Positions 52,946 through 64,000 of a stretch of DNA of 64,000 nt are shown piece after piece; positions within the stretch are counted from its first letter, which is position 1; each line of letters starts with the position of its first letter. Under the pieces are notes generated by a model. The model saw only the letters and a list, made by a program, of their open reading frames with translations, had not been told where the DNA came from and made no database searches. The stretch is from the NCBI GenBank assembly GCA_026745465.1, contig JACYXH010000826.1:6611224-6675223 (forward strand), read 5' to 3'. The translations under genes and the position numbers were made by a program. This stretch comes from Lota lota. Lineage: Eukaryota > Chordata > Actinopteri > Gadiformes > Lotidae.

Positions 52946-53288
52946 TCATCTTCTGCTCTGTTGGTCTCCATCATGCCTGCTTTGAACGCTGACAGACAGG
53001 CAGACAGGCAGACACACAGTATGGTGGACCAGCAGGCAGCTAGGTTTAAGTAAAAGAGTTTGAAACTGAAGATGATCAGGAACCAGGGTCATCAATCATT
53101 TTCTAATTTGGCTTTACATTTTAAATTTGGCAGGAGATTATTTGGGTCGGAAACAACAACAACAAAAAACCCTCACTTTTTAAACCAATAGATTCTTTCA
53201 AGCTCCTCATTTACACATATCACCAGAGGCAGAACAACATAAGCAGCTCAACAGATAAAACCAGGAGAGGTGTGGCGTGAAGTTGGAC

Positions 53289-53974
53289 AGGAGCTCTTAC
53301 TGAGGACTAATTGAGGATCTCTCTGTGAGGAGCTCTAAGTGAGGAGCACTAAGTGAGGAACTCTCTATTAGCAGCTCTAAGTGAGGAGCTCTCTGTGAGG
53401 AGCTTTAAGTGAGGAGCACTAAGTGAGGAACTCTCTGTGAGGAGCTCTAAGTGAGGAGCTCTCTGTGAGGAGCTCTAAGTGAGGAGCACTAAGTGAGGAA
53501 CTCTCTATTAGCAGCTCTAAGTGAGGAGCTCTCTGTGAGGAGCTCTCTGTTAGGAGCTCTCTGTGAGGAGCTCTAAGTGAGGAGCTCTCTGTGAGGAGCT
53601 CTAAGTGAGGAGCTCTAAGTGAGGAGCTCTCTGTGAGGAGCTCTAAGTGAGGAGCTCTCTGTGAGGAGCTCTAAGTGAGGAGCTCTCTGTGATGAGCTCT
53701 ATGTGAGGAGCTCTCTGTGAGGAGCTCTAAGTGAAGAGCTCTCTGTGATGAGCTCTATGTGAGGAGCTCTCTGTGAGGAGATCGAAGTGAGGAGCTCTCT
53801 GTAAGGAGCTCTAGTGAGGAGCTCTAAGTGAGGATCTCTCTGTGAGGAGCTCTAAGTGAGGATCTCTCTGTGAGGAGCTCTAAGTGAGGAGCTCTCTGTG
53901 AGGAGCTCTAAGTGAGGATCTCTCTGTGAGGAGCTCTAAGTGAGGAGCTCCCTGTTAGGAGCTCTCTGTGAGGT
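53289..53974. repeat. 14-bp minisatellite with GAGCTC cores
   Basis: Nearly 50 copies of gaggagctctaagt or gaggagctctctgt, usually alternating. Almost every unit holds the palindrome GAGCTC. Confidence 0.97.
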
Positions 53975-54097
53975 CTGGCTGTCTAAGCAGCGTTCCACTC
54001 GACTCTCACTCTCTCTGTTCTATCAATCCAACCTCTCCACTGTCCGTTCGTCCATCCTCATCTCCTACCAATTGCGGGAGGGAACGAGATGAGAGAC

Positions 54098-54114
54098 AGT
54101 ACAAACACACACAC

Positions 54115-54150
<36 letters not shown>
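54098..54150. repeat. (CA)n microsatellite
   Basis: CA array with one cg interruption. Confidence 0.97.
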
Positions 54151-54151
<1 letters not shown>

Positions 54152-54228
54152 ATGCATACTGAGTATGAGAGGGAAAGAAAGAGAGAAAGAAAGAAAGGGA
54201 GAGACAGAGAGAGGGAAAGAGAACGAGT

Positions 54229-54230
<2 letters not shown>

Positions 54231-54304
<74 letters not shown>
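54231..54304. repeat. (GA)n microsatellite
   Basis: Pure GA array preceded by GA-rich degenerate sequence from about 54167. Confidence 0.98.
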
Positions 54305-54309
<5 letters not shown>

Positions 54310-54509
54310 TTGAGGGGTGAGTTAATCCCGGTAGTAGATTGGGAGGCAGGGATTATGTGGGTTGTGGTGATACTTTAGTGTACAACAGAGCGTCCTCTTT
54401 GTGTAGGTGTTACAAAACCCCGCCTGCAGCTGTCTGTAAATCCGGCCTTCGGTGATGGAAGCTGTGACATCTCCTGGTGCTCCTGCAGACGGAGGAGTTA
54501 CTGTCCCCC

Positions 54510-54711
54510 TCCTATCACCTCCTTTCTACTCACTTAAAGCAACACACACCTCCTATCACCTCCTTTCTACTCACTTAAAGCAACACACACCACCTATCAC
54601 ATCCCTTCTACTCACTTAAAGCGACACACACCTCCTATCACCTCCATTCTACTCACTTAAAGCGACACACCTCCTATCACCTCCCTTCTCTTCATTTATA
54701 GCGACACAAAC
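54510..54711. repeat. 41-bp minisatellite
   Basis: Five copies starting tcctatcacctcctttctac at 54510, 54551, 54592, 54633 and 54672. Confidence 0.93.
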
Positions 54712-55527
54712 AACTTAGTAAAGCAAAGTTAAATATGTAAAGAGGAGGTGAAGAGGCGGTCAAAACTTAAATCCACTCAAACTGCCCCCGCCAGGCTATA
54801 ATTTATCTTCTGATTAATTTCACACCCACCAAATGAGAGACTTACGTCCCTTGAAGAGCTCACATCACTCAGTTTAATCGCCAATGCTCCCGAACCTGAC
54901 ATGTGCTTGATTCCAGCGTGCATGTGCGCAGTGTGCATCGTGTTGAAGAAGTGAAATGCTTGTGTCCTTGGTTGGAGGAAAAAACACTCATCAGTGATTG
55001 TACTGAATTAAACATCATAACCATTTACCCTAACATACTTTCTTGAGCACTCCCTTTTGAAAGAAAAGCGAGCGAGAACCGAGGTAAGGGTTGAAAATTC
55101 TAAAAGCAGAATGTTTACAAATGATCTCTACGAAGAATGAGGTGACAAAACCATGAGTACATGCCAACTAAAGGTATGACTAATAGAACGAAAAAACATG
55201 AATATTACGTTGAGGGAATAAACTGAATATTTACGTCAACTCCTGGCCCTGGACTGTCAGAGAGGAGTGGGAGGGTTGTTTACTGGAGGACTCGCTCGCT
55301 GGCTACCTGCTGAATTCCTACAATTGGAACTTTAGTCATTTGAAGCCCACAGAAGAGCCTGAGTCGTAGGCAGAGAGAGACAGGGAGGCAGGGGTGAGGT
55401 GGAGGTAACGTTGGAATCCCTCATAGAGGAGGACGGCCATAATAGACACGGCGCCTCTGAAGGAATGAGGGCTTAGTCACGGCCTCAGATCTTAGCCTGA
55501 TCTTTGTCCTCATTTTCTTCTACAGTA

Positions 55528-55629
55528 CCCCCCCCCCCCCCCCACCACACACACACACACACACACGCATGCACACTCACACACACACACACGCAGGCGT
55601 GCACACATTTACACACACACACACACACA

Positions 55630-55670
<41 letters not shown>

Positions 55671-55683
55671 GCACACACACACA
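55528..55683. repeat. C16 run plus CA-rich array
   Basis: C16 at 55528-55543 followed by compound (CA)n with gcatgcac and gcaggcgtgc interruptions. Confidence 0.96.
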
Positions 55684-56264
55684 TGGTTGTCTGTGTAATT
55701 GCTTAGTGGCTGGGGTCTGCCACTCGCTGACATTTAACCGGTAACTCTGAAATGAATACTTGCTTGCTTGGCAATCTTTACTTACACCGGTGCGTGGTGC
55801 TTTCACTGTTGCTTTCATCGTTGTCGACTTGTAGAAGAAAAAGGCAGTGCTTGCTGGGATGAAGATTCACAGATACAGCGTAAAATTCCTGGTTAAAGGG
55901 ACAGGGCTCACACACATTCCTTAAACTGTTCACAGCTGCTGTTTCACTTGCTCCTTTTGCTGAGATTTATTCCATGTCTCTGTGTCTCATTAATCGCTAG
56001 GACCAAGCTGCTGTTTGAACACACTGACCTTTGACCTTACCACATTTGGCTGCCTCAAGGGGTCATTAAAAGTCTCACTTGGCGCTGACATAGCTGGAGA
56101 TGAGGCTTTTATTTTCCCCTGGTGTACATCATTTAACCATCCATTTTCTATTTACCTCCTCAGCAACAAACCTGTTCCACTCTTTTAGAACAGCTCCTGG
56201 CGTTCCCAGCGAGGCCATAAAACAATCCAATTAAACACCTTTTTCTTGTTGGTGTCGCCGACAG

Positions 56265-56558
56265 TTCCCCCGTCGCCCATCGCCCCGCCCCAGCTGCTGC
56301 GGGGCGGCTCCACCTACCTGATCATCCAGCTCAACACCAACTCCATCCTGGGCGACGGCCCAATCATCAGGAAGGAGATAGAGTACCGCGCCAGCCAGTC
56401 GCCCTGGTCCGAGATCCACGGGGTCAACATGGTCACCTACAAGCTGTGGCACCTTGACCCGGACACGGAGTACCACATCAGCGTCCTGCTGACCCGGCCC
56501 GGCGAGGGGGGAACGGGCCCCCCCGGCCCCCCCCTCGTTAGCAGGACCAAGTGTGCAG
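56265..56558 (+). CDS. ptpru: ptpru exon 7: fibronectin type III domain 1
   Basis: The 294-nt exon lies between acceptor gccgacag and donor gtgagt, in phase 1 on both sides, so it is a self-contained symmetric domain exon. It encodes [16 protein letters not shown], then [40 protein letters not shown] and [19 protein letters not shown], ending [23 protein letters not shown] and R-P-G-E-G-G-T-G are invariant FN3-1 motifs of R2B phosphatases. The first residue is Val where mammals have Glu (KEPPTPIAPP), because the exon starts TT after the split G. The end of the exon is very C-rich. Confidence 0.98.
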
Positions 56559-56696
56559 GTGAGTTGCGAGCTACCGCTAGGTTCAAGGAGAGGCGGGAGG
56601 GAGTTGTGCTCCTACAGCATTCTCCCGTGATGTGTTGTCATGTGGGGTGGATTTTGAGTGGAACTGTTATAAATACTGTTAGTAATTGTTAACAGT

Positions 56697-56882
56697 TGTG
56701 TGTAGTGTCTAGGGTGTTTGACGCCTGGCCAGAGGGTTCTGGGTTCCATTCCAACAAGTAGGATGTCCGCATGCTACTTGTTGGCGTAGTTGAGCATGAT
56801 GCCCTAACCTTCACCGGCTCCTTAATGACTTATATTTGAATTCACTCGGTCACGTTGGATAAAAAGCATCTGCTGAGTAACT
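56697..56882 (+). mobile_element. tRNA-derived SINE
   Basis: A pol III A-box-like word (tagtgtctaggg, 56702) and a B box (ggttccattcc, 56742-56752) are spaced as in a tRNA. The 3' end ttggataaaaagcatctgctgagtaac (56855-56881) is the conserved tail of many fish SINEs. The tail resembles the 3' end of the LINE at 44968-45560, as expected if SINE and LINE share a reverse transcriptase. The copy lies about 140 nt after exon 7, in sense orientation. It is diverged from the consensus I remember, so probably old. Confidence 0.85.
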
Positions 56883-57427
56883 AGATCAAATTCAAATAGT
56901 CATCGAGAATAGTTAATTGTGCTGAAGATTGTTTCTTTTAGATACACTTTCTGTTTGTGCTTCTAATGTCGTATCTGAAGCAGCAGAGATGTCCAACAGC
57001 AGGACCCTGAGAGAAAGTCTTATATAACGATTGGTCTGCATCTCTGCTGATGATCTGCTGCTGCTGAGCCTGAGTGGAACTGATGCATGGTTCTGTGTAG
57101 GCTCTTATAGTGCGGTATACACACTTATCTTCACAAGAAAAGTCCACATTCACTTCAAAATCTCCAAACTCTGGAGCTGAAGTGACAAAGTGGAGATTAA
57201 AAGAATTATTCTGTGGGAAAACATTTGGCAAAAAAAGAGAAAAACGGTTTGATGCGTTTTTTTGCAGATAACAGCTTCGGCTCCGGCTCTCATGTTTCCA
57301 CTGAGAGAGCTGAAGCTACAGTGGTATCATCATGATGTCAAAAGAAATAACATTACAGAGAATGTGTTTAAGCTCCAAAGCACGCTACATCTATAGGTAT
57401 ATAGGCTACTAGAGTGGGAGTGTATAT

Positions 57428-57428
<1 letters not shown>

Positions 57429-57500
<72 letters not shown>
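57429..57500. repeat. (CA)n microsatellite
   Basis: Thirty-six CA units, then three copies of tgcacaga. Confidence 0.99.
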
Positions 57501-57502
<2 letters not shown>

Positions 57503-58029
57503 CACAGATGCACAGATGCACAGATGAGGGGAGTAAGTTCAAAGTGTAGCAGGTCTCGTATTGACTTCTGAAAGCAAACCTTTCACGATTTGTTTTCATG
57601 TCATGGAGAAGGAGCGTGTATGTAACTGATGTTCTCCTCAGATGCTAAACAGGACGTTGGGATTCAACCAACGAAGCGCGAGTGCATGTCATATGTTGCC
57701 TGCATGTCCCCCCTTGAAGCTATGAGAATACTGAGTGACTGATCACAGAATGTAACAAGTTTTCCTCATCGCTGCTCCATCTGTCATTCGACACCCAAAA
57801 AAGCAAACAGCAAGCATTTTTCCCATTGTTTCTTTTCTGTGGTAGAAACGTCACTAGTTATCAGCGTTTATGTGCTCTCATTCACTAAAGTTCTACGGCA
57901 CATAAAAGGACCTTTGAAAAAATAAAAATAGGACTCTCCTTCCTAGCGCGTCTCACCTTCCTCGACCTCCAGGAGAACCAGCGTCCCGGAGGTCCGGCCC
58001 GAACCATCTGGTCTCCGGTCCCCTGCTGA

Positions 58030-58053
58030 CCCCCCCCCCCCCCCCCCCCCCCC
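58030..58053. repeat. C24 homopolymer
   Basis: Twenty-four consecutive C. Confidence 0.95.
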
Positions 58054-58651
58054 ACCCGTTCCTAGCCCTCGCCGGGCTGGGGGCTGATTCAGTTAAAGCA
58101 CGAGCGGAGTGGGTGGGGTTGCCGAAGCCATCTCCGCTCGCTGGTAATTAGCGCGGCAAACAGAAGGGCTGCTAGAGCCTCTCGCTAGCTGGGGGAGGAG
58201 AAAAAACAGAAAGGTAGATTTTCTCTCCCAGAAGTGGATTCATGCCACGATGACAGACTGGATCTTCCCTGCCCACTCCATTAGGTCACACACACACGCA
58301 CACACACACACACACACGCACACACCACTTGTGAGTATGGCAGGGCCTCTACCCTCGCGTGGGAGCTGTTAAACTAATGGCCGTAAACGTGAACACGGTC
58401 TCCGCCCGCCCAGCGGCCACGCAGGTGTGTTTGATGAGCCGACGCTGTGATTAGCAGCCTGATGCCTCGTTCGCTCGCCTCGCTCGCCCGCCTCACGCGA
58501 CGTCACGGAGGAGGGGAGAACAGTTGTAGTGTGGTTGGTCCCCAAACTCCATTAGAGGAGCCCCACCTGCTGCCGGGTCACTGGGCCGGCCGCGAGATGC
58601 TGCTGGCTCTGGGGGAGGGGAGGGAACATTAACATGAACACACTCTGGGGA

Positions 58652-58847
<196 letters not shown>

Positions 58848-58954
58848 GATACGGTTTACATGAACACACTCTCCTCCTGTTGAGGTAGAAAACCTCGGAG
58901 CATCTGACTTCCCTCGCTGAGTGTAGCTGTCGTGTGTGATGCATACGAAGGAAT

Positions 58955-59273
58955 GGGTGATATGAATGAATGAGTGATATGAGGGGATATGAATGTTTGT
59001 ATGAGGGCATATGAATGTATATATGAGGGGATATGAATGTATATATGAGGGGATATGAATGGAAATATGAGGGGATATGAATGTATATGAGGGGATATGA
59101 ATGTATATATGAGGGGATATGAATGTATATGAGGGGATATGAATGTATATATTAGGGGATATGAATGTATATGAGGGGATATGAATGTATATACAAGGGT
59201 ACATGAATGTAATACCCAGCGATATTTGAATGTATATGAGGTCATATGAATAAATATATACGGGGATATGAAT
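58955..59273. repeat. 18-20-bp AT-rich minisatellite
   Basis: About 16 copies of ggggatatgaatgtatatga, with or without an extra ta. Confidence 0.95.
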
Positions 59274-60730
59274 GCACCTAAAAGTGAAAGGTGTTTTGGG
59301 ACATTGGGGTTGATCTAGCAGCGCGGACAAGCTACAATCTAGCTGAACGTGGCGCTTCACTTTCTCTCGCTTCATATTTATTCTGACCGATCATGTAGCT
59401 GGAGGCGGGGATCAGTGAGTGTGTAATTGGCTAACAACGAACACAGACTCGGCCAGCAGTACTAAACATTTCCCGGGGGGAAGACCAGCTAAACAATCCT
59501 TTCCGGACACATTGGTGTCCGGACAGGATAAAGTGTATGTGAAGGATTCAAATCAACACTGTGTAGACTGGCCACTCTAGAAATACAAATACAGTTTTCT
59601 TCGGTAGAATCTGTCGAAAAAACGAAAGCGATAGCCGCGTTAGCAGAGCTGGTAATACAGAGCCTGGTCCGTTAGCCTAGCTTCCCCTGCACCCCATGCA
59701 GGCTGGCCCCCCTCCAACACACAAGGGGGGCTGCAGCTTCACCCTTCAGGGTGCCAGCGAGTGGGCTGCGGGGGGGACTCGTGGCATTAGTCCAGATCGG
59801 GTCGACATGGCGAGGCCGAAACTACACAAACGTCCATTTTTAGAAGACCCACAAAGATGACACTGTTGCCTCTGTGGCGCCGCCTTCATTAATTCAGAGT
59901 CTAAATGCCTCTCTTTATATAGCCTCAGACCACACAGACTATCAATTGCGCCATTAAGACAATCACGGAACACATTCAGAGAATTGTTCAGATCGCGTCC
60001 TGCTGGGTCCGAGCGTCTGGATGAAGCTTATCTATCAACGCTGTGGTCACTCTCAATAAACCTCCAAACAGCGTATGAGGAAGTGTCATTGGGTGGCTAT
60101 AGAAAGCTGTAAGGCAGAATAGACCTGGCGTGGGTCATGCTGGAGAAAACCGAGAGCTTTCATTGGTTGTATTTGCAAAGAGGACAATAACAAAGTGACT
60201 TTGTTAGTGAGTGTGCATTGTTGTTGCAAACAATGACAGGATATCCCAAAAAGAAGAGCACCATTTTAGAAAATAAGCCAATAAGTTCTGTGTGTCTGTG
60301 GTGTGAATATTCCTGAGCACAAATCCATTTGTCTCTTGCACCTTTCAAATCCCTTTTTTGTATTTTCCTGTGCTCACTCTCTGGGCTGCGCGGTGCGGCG
60401 CTCCTCATTGATGCATTAGCGGCTTATTTTACTTCAAATCTGCAGTGTAGTCAGAACCCCTTTGAGCGTGCAAGTTGGAGCAAAACGGCAAAGACCTTGG
60501 CACATCACCTCCAACCGTGCCGAGCTCTCCTTGTACTCCACATCTACGCTGTCGGTCCCGGCCGGCCCGGCCCATTACTCAGCATACACCGTAGGCCACG
60601 ACAAAGCAATATGATACATTATGAAGAAAATTGCATGGGAAAATAAATTTAAAAAGCCCCAATCGATTGAGTGAATAATGGCTGTTGACAAACGCCTTCA
60701 TTGATATTGGGCCGGGCCGTCCTTGACTTA

Positions 60731-60752
60731 CCCCCCCCCCCCCCCCCCCCCC
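60731..60752. repeat. C22 homopolymer
   Basis: Twenty-two consecutive C. Confidence 0.95.
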
Positions 60753-61018
60753 ATAGTGTTTTCCTGTCCGACGTCCGTCCAGAACAGTGGCCGGCCTGTG
60801 CCTTGGGGGACAGAGGGTCTCTGTACCGCTAACCGGTGGGAGGAGGAAACAGACTGAGCTGTTGTTTCATCTGTGGATCTGAGAGACACAAGGGATGGGT
60901 GGGAGTAGCCCAGCAGTGACCAGAACTTATTTAGCAGCTACTAAAAATATGTGAGCTGACCATCGCGTTGACCCAGCAGTAAAACTAACCAGAGGATTTA
61001 GATGCCCTTGTGTTGGCG

Positions 61019-61019
<1 letters not shown>

Positions 61020-61061
<42 letters not shown>
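61020..61061. repeat. (GT)n microsatellite
   Basis: About 21 GT units. Confidence 0.98.
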
Positions 61062-61062
<1 letters not shown>

Positions 61063-61359
61063 AGCTTGTAGTTCAGCCCCAAGGCAGAGAAGCATAACTA
61101 CTGGAGAGTCGAGTGGCTCGCTGGCTCTGAGGCAGGGCGGGTGGGACTGTGGCAGATACCCACAGCCTGTCCGATTAATTAGCCTAATTGGGATGAGTTC
61201 CTGTGTTGCCACAGGGACCTGGGTGTGTCGTGCTGACGGTGAACCACGACCCCCTCCTCATGTCCAAGCAGGACAACACGCGTCATCTAGCTGCAGCCGA
61301 CAGCTGCAGAGATCGTTCTGGAAAGACCTATCAATTCTGGGGATTAATGTGACTTTCTA

Positions 61360-61499
61360 TCTCCCCCTCCCTCCCTCTCCTCTCCTCTCCTCTCCTCCTC
61401 TCCTCTCCTCTCCTCTCCTCTCCTCTCCTCTCCTCTCCTCTCCTCTCCTCTCCTCTCCTCTCCCCTCCCTCTCTTCTCCCCTCCTCTCCTCCCCCCCTC
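61360..61499 (+). repeat. 140-nt pyrimidine tract with (TCTCC)n, exon 8 acceptor
   Basis: Every base from 61360 to 61499 is C or T, with a central run of about 16 tctcc pentamers. The tract continues directly into the AG (61500-61501) of the exon 8 acceptor, so it forms a greatly extended polypyrimidine tract. Confidence 0.97.
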
Positions 61500-61501
61500 A
61501 G

Positions 61502-61819
61502 AACCCATGCGCGCCCTGCGGGGTCTGACTGCCACGGACCTTCAGGCCAGGCAGCTGTCTCTGCAGTGGGAGAGCCTGGCGTTCAACCTGACGCGCTGTC
61601 ACACCTACTCGGTGTCCCTGTGCTACCGCTACGCCACGGCAGGCGGAGGCGGCGGTCACAACACCACCGTGCGTGAGTGCCTGGCGGTGGAGCACAACGC
61701 GTCTCGCTTCACGCTCCGCGACCTGCCGCCCTACCACGCCGTCCACGTCCGTCTGGCCCTGTCCAACCCAGAGGGGAAGAGAGAGGGCAGGGAGGTCGCC
61801 TTCCAGACCGAGGAAGACA
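61502..61819 (+). CDS. ptpru: ptpru exon 8: fibronectin type III domain 2
   Basis: The 318-nt exon lies between acceptor ccccccctcag and donor gtaagt, in phase 1 on both sides. It encodes [20 protein letters not shown], then [60 protein letters not shown] and [19 protein letters not shown]-x-L-Q-W, T-R-C-H-T-Y and S-N-P-E-G are FN3-2 motifs of PTPRU. A five-glycine run (61642-61656) sits in the loop where the mammalian protein has a shorter Gly/Ser stretch, making the exon slightly longer than I recall. Sequons NLT, NTT and NAS are present. Confidence 0.98.
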
Positions 61820-63353
61820 GTAAGTCATGAGGGGGGAGCTGACACACAGAAGGGGGGATGACACACAGAAGCGGGGACTTGGCTATGATTCAAACGATGC
61901 TGCATAAACCGCTGCTATGTCATATCCTGAATTTAATCCTACTCAAAACGCACAGAGTCAGGACAGGTGAAGGACTCCGAATTTAACCGTGGCTTACAGT
62001 GAGCGGTATCCGAAGCAAACAATGCTGCAACTATGCTTATAGCAGTGTTGTCGTGCTGAGACATACCAGCAGAAGCAGCCGGTCTTTGTCACAGACGCGC
62101 ATGTTAAGCCAAAGTTCAGCATGTGTTTTCCTTCACTTCAGTGCTGTGTCTACTGTGTGCCGCTGTTATACGTCTATTGTGGGTTCTAACGGTGCATTCT
62201 AGACCTGCTCACCGGCTTCGGATGATCGTTGTCTCACACATCACTCCTACATTTAGCTGCACAACAGCCCACACATCACTTTGAATCCCCGCTCTGGAAA
62301 CACCTCCGATTGTTCAGGTATCATCAGTCAAGCTAACAGCATCTTTGAAGGATGAACAAGTGCTGAAAATTTATTGACTTTTATTCTAGTCTTTTTTCAT
62401 ATTCTGGTAGGGGTAGTTATCCATTGACTAAAAGGCTTTATTTTTATTTTTATAATAATAAGAGTAACATTCAAGAAAAACGATCTTTTCATTTCATGTT
62501 TTGTCCTGTGTCTGCGTTGCAGAGCATGTTTGAGGGTGAAATCAATTCTTCCGTGAAAAAAGTAATAACAAATTCTGAGTTATATTTTCAGAAAACCCAC
62601 AGAAAAATAAAGTTATTGAGATAGATACATTGATAGGGAGATTTCTGGATTTATAAAGAATACCTTATGTTTGCAAACACTTTTATAAATATAATAGTCT
62701 CAGAATAGTGCTGTCAGCTATCAGTTATTTGATTATATTATTTTATCATAGTCATATAGAACTAGTCTCCACAGGTGTTGCCATGACAGAGAGAGGATCC
62801 CATAACAAACATACATCTACACTTAAAGTAACATGGTATGGTGCGAGAGAGCAGGGCTATTCTTGTGTTCTTCACATTGTGTTTGTATAAAATAATGAAG
62901 GTTGATGGATTTACTCCTTAGTCCTGGTGTCCCGCCTGTCTGTCTGGTGTTTTCTGTCTTGACGATGCATGAGCATGCACTTAACTATACTATACTGTAC
63001 TATGCTCTACGGTACATTGCTGTAGAATACTATACTATAAAATACTACACTGTACTATACTATATTGTACTATGCTATACTACAATGCACTTTACTATAC
63101 TATGCTGTACTATGCTGTACTGTAGCATAGTACACTGTACTGTACTATACTATACTGTACTATGCTATAATGTACTGTGGTGTACTGTAGCATACTAAAC
63201 TAAACTGAACTGTACTGTACTGTACTATATCCTCTAGGCCGTGGGCTTCACTGCTTCTGATGCCTGGTGATATTAACAGAAGATGCTCATCAAATAATTA
63301 GCATCAGCTTCCATTTCCCTGAGCATATGTTTGTTCTGCCCTCCCTGCCCTAG
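61820..63353 (+). other. ptpru: intron 8
   Basis: This 1.5-kb intron has donor gtaagt and acceptor ctccctgccctag. It is AT-rich, with a pentamer-like TACTA/TACTG array at 62983-63232. The rest shows no recognisable gene or transposon. Confidence 0.86.
62983..63232. repeat. TACTA/TACTG pentamer-like array
   Basis: About 250 nt of degenerate actatactgtactatgctgt repeats in intron 8, ending about 120 nt before exon 9. Confidence 0.93.
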
Positions 63354-63463
63354 TTCCCGGGGGCATCGCGCCAGAGTCCCTCACCTTCTCCCCCCTCGAC
63401 GACATGATCTTCCTCAAGTGGGAGGAGCCTGTGGAGCCCAACGGCCTAATCACCCAATATGAG
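63354..63463 (+). CDS. ptpru: ptpru exon 9: first part of fibronectin type III domain 3
   Basis: The 110-nt exon lies between acceptor cctgccctag and donor gtgagg. It starts with two bases completing Ile and ends in phase 0 after Glu. It encodes [20 protein letters not shown], then [16 protein letters not shown]. The G-I-A-x-E-S-L-T-F motif, the [11 protein letters not shown] strand and the [10 protein letters not shown] turn are almost identical to mammalian PTPRU at the start of FN3-3. The 110-nt length matches the family. The domain continues in exon 10 beyond the window. Confidence 0.98.
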
Positions 63464-64000
63464 GTGAGGACAGGAAACATTTGACACCCTTTAGAGACCT
63501 GCAGCCACAATGAGTTCAAATGGATGTGTTACAGTAGTGGGTGAAACATGGTTTGGAGGAATACATTCATATTTGTCAGCCTCTGTGTGTAAATCAGTTC
63601 ATTGAATGAGTTTCCCCTAGTGCTGTTCTTATTGGGTCCCTGTAATCAAACACTGCAAGGAAACAGAATTGAACTTGCGTATGGGTGTTTGAGCTATGCA
63701 AAACGAAAACCCAGTTCAGAGAAAATGTTTTCCTTCCCCTAACAAGGCACAGATCTTGTTCTACATTGTTATTGCATCCCCACCAATAAATCAAACAACC
63801 AACCGCCAGCATGTGCATTACCCACCCCACCACCACCTACACCCTACCACCACAACCACCACCACCACCACAACCACCACCACCACCACAACCACCACCA
63901 CCACATCCACAACCTCCACCTGACCACCACCACCCCCTCCACCCCATCACCACCACCTCTATCCTACCACCACTACCACAACCTCCACCACCACCTCCAC
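63464..64000 (+). other. ptpru: intron 9 (partial)
   Basis: The intron begins gtgagg and runs off the window. Its last 180 nt are an ACC-rich trinucleotide array. No coding sequence is seen. Confidence 0.85.
63820..64000. repeat. ACC/CAC trinucleotide array
   Basis: Imperfect (ACC)n with cctc and catc interruptions, running to the end of the window. Confidence 0.96.

Larger units (their letters stand above)
52480..56264 (+). other. ptpru: intron 6
   Basis: This 3.8-kb intron opens with about 440 nt of TC-rich low-complexity DNA. It then has a 14-bp minisatellite (53289-53974), CA and GA arrays (54098-54304), a 41-bp array (54510-54711) and a C-run plus CA block (55528-55683). The stretches 52980-53280, 54720-55500 and 55690-56260 hold nothing I recognise. 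The acceptor is ggtgtcgccgacag, which has a weak pyrimidine tract directly at the AG; better pyrimidine content lies about 25 nt upstream (cctttttcttgtt). Confidence 0.85.

Noticed and set aside
52155-52985. 276-codon continuous open frame on the + strand
   Set aside because: Only 52305-52479 is coding (exon 6). The flanks are stop-poor CT repeats outside clear splice sites.
56702-56752. Possible functional tRNA gene (A and B boxes)
   Set aside because: The cloverleaf is not intact and the 3' part is a typical SINE tail, so it is a SINE.

Overview
This is vertebrate genomic DNA, almost certainly from a teleost fish. It covers the 5' half (exons 2-9 by mammalian numbering) of one receptor-type protein tyrosine phosphatase gene of the R2B/MAM subfamily, best matched to PTPRU (PCP-2/PTP-lambda), read on the + strand. 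Eight exons with consensus AG/GT borders and continuous phase lie at 13492-13623, 39324-39595, 46365-46446, 48513-48628, 52305-52479, 56265-56558, 61502-61819 and 63354-63463. Joined, they total 1499 nt, or about 500 codons without a stop. They encode a MAM domain, one Ig domain, two complete fibronectin type III (FN3) domains and the start of a third. Signal-peptide exon 1 and everything after the start of FN3-3 (remaining FN3, transmembrane segment, phosphatase domains) are outside the window. I could not decide between the two teleost paralogues (ptprua/ptprub).

The rest of the window (about 62.5 kb) is intron. Introns 1 (at least 13.5 kb) and 2 (25.7 kb) hold no recognisable gene. Introns 3-9 are 1.5-6.8 kb. 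I see no second protein-coding gene, no functional tRNA or rRNA gene and no promoter I can defend.

The introns are very rich in tandem repeats. There are many (CA)n and (GA)n arrays of up to 190 bp, C or G homopolymers of up to 25 nt, and more than a dozen minisatellites with units of 8-44 bp. My rough hand sum is about 10 kb of tandem repeat. Transposon remnants are few: two LINE 3' ends, one tRNA-derived SINE, one non-autonomous hAT-like element with paired termini, and one tentative fragment. The teleost call rests on the LINE/SINE tail sequences typical of fish. The extreme microsatellite density resembles gadiform (cod-like) genomes, but that is only an inference.

The most unusual structure is at the exon 3/intron 3 border. 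The last bases of exon 3 and its 5' splice site have been copied into a 35-bp minisatellite, so the true donor is followed by eleven donor-like copies. Other notable items are exon 8's 140-nt uninterrupted pyrimidine tract running into its acceptor, a six-copy array of CRE-like octamers in intron 1/2 space, a 44-bp minisatellite containing an 18-bp perfect inverted repeat, and a 1-kb array packed with GATA-type motifs. I found no evidence of a wholly new biological system here.
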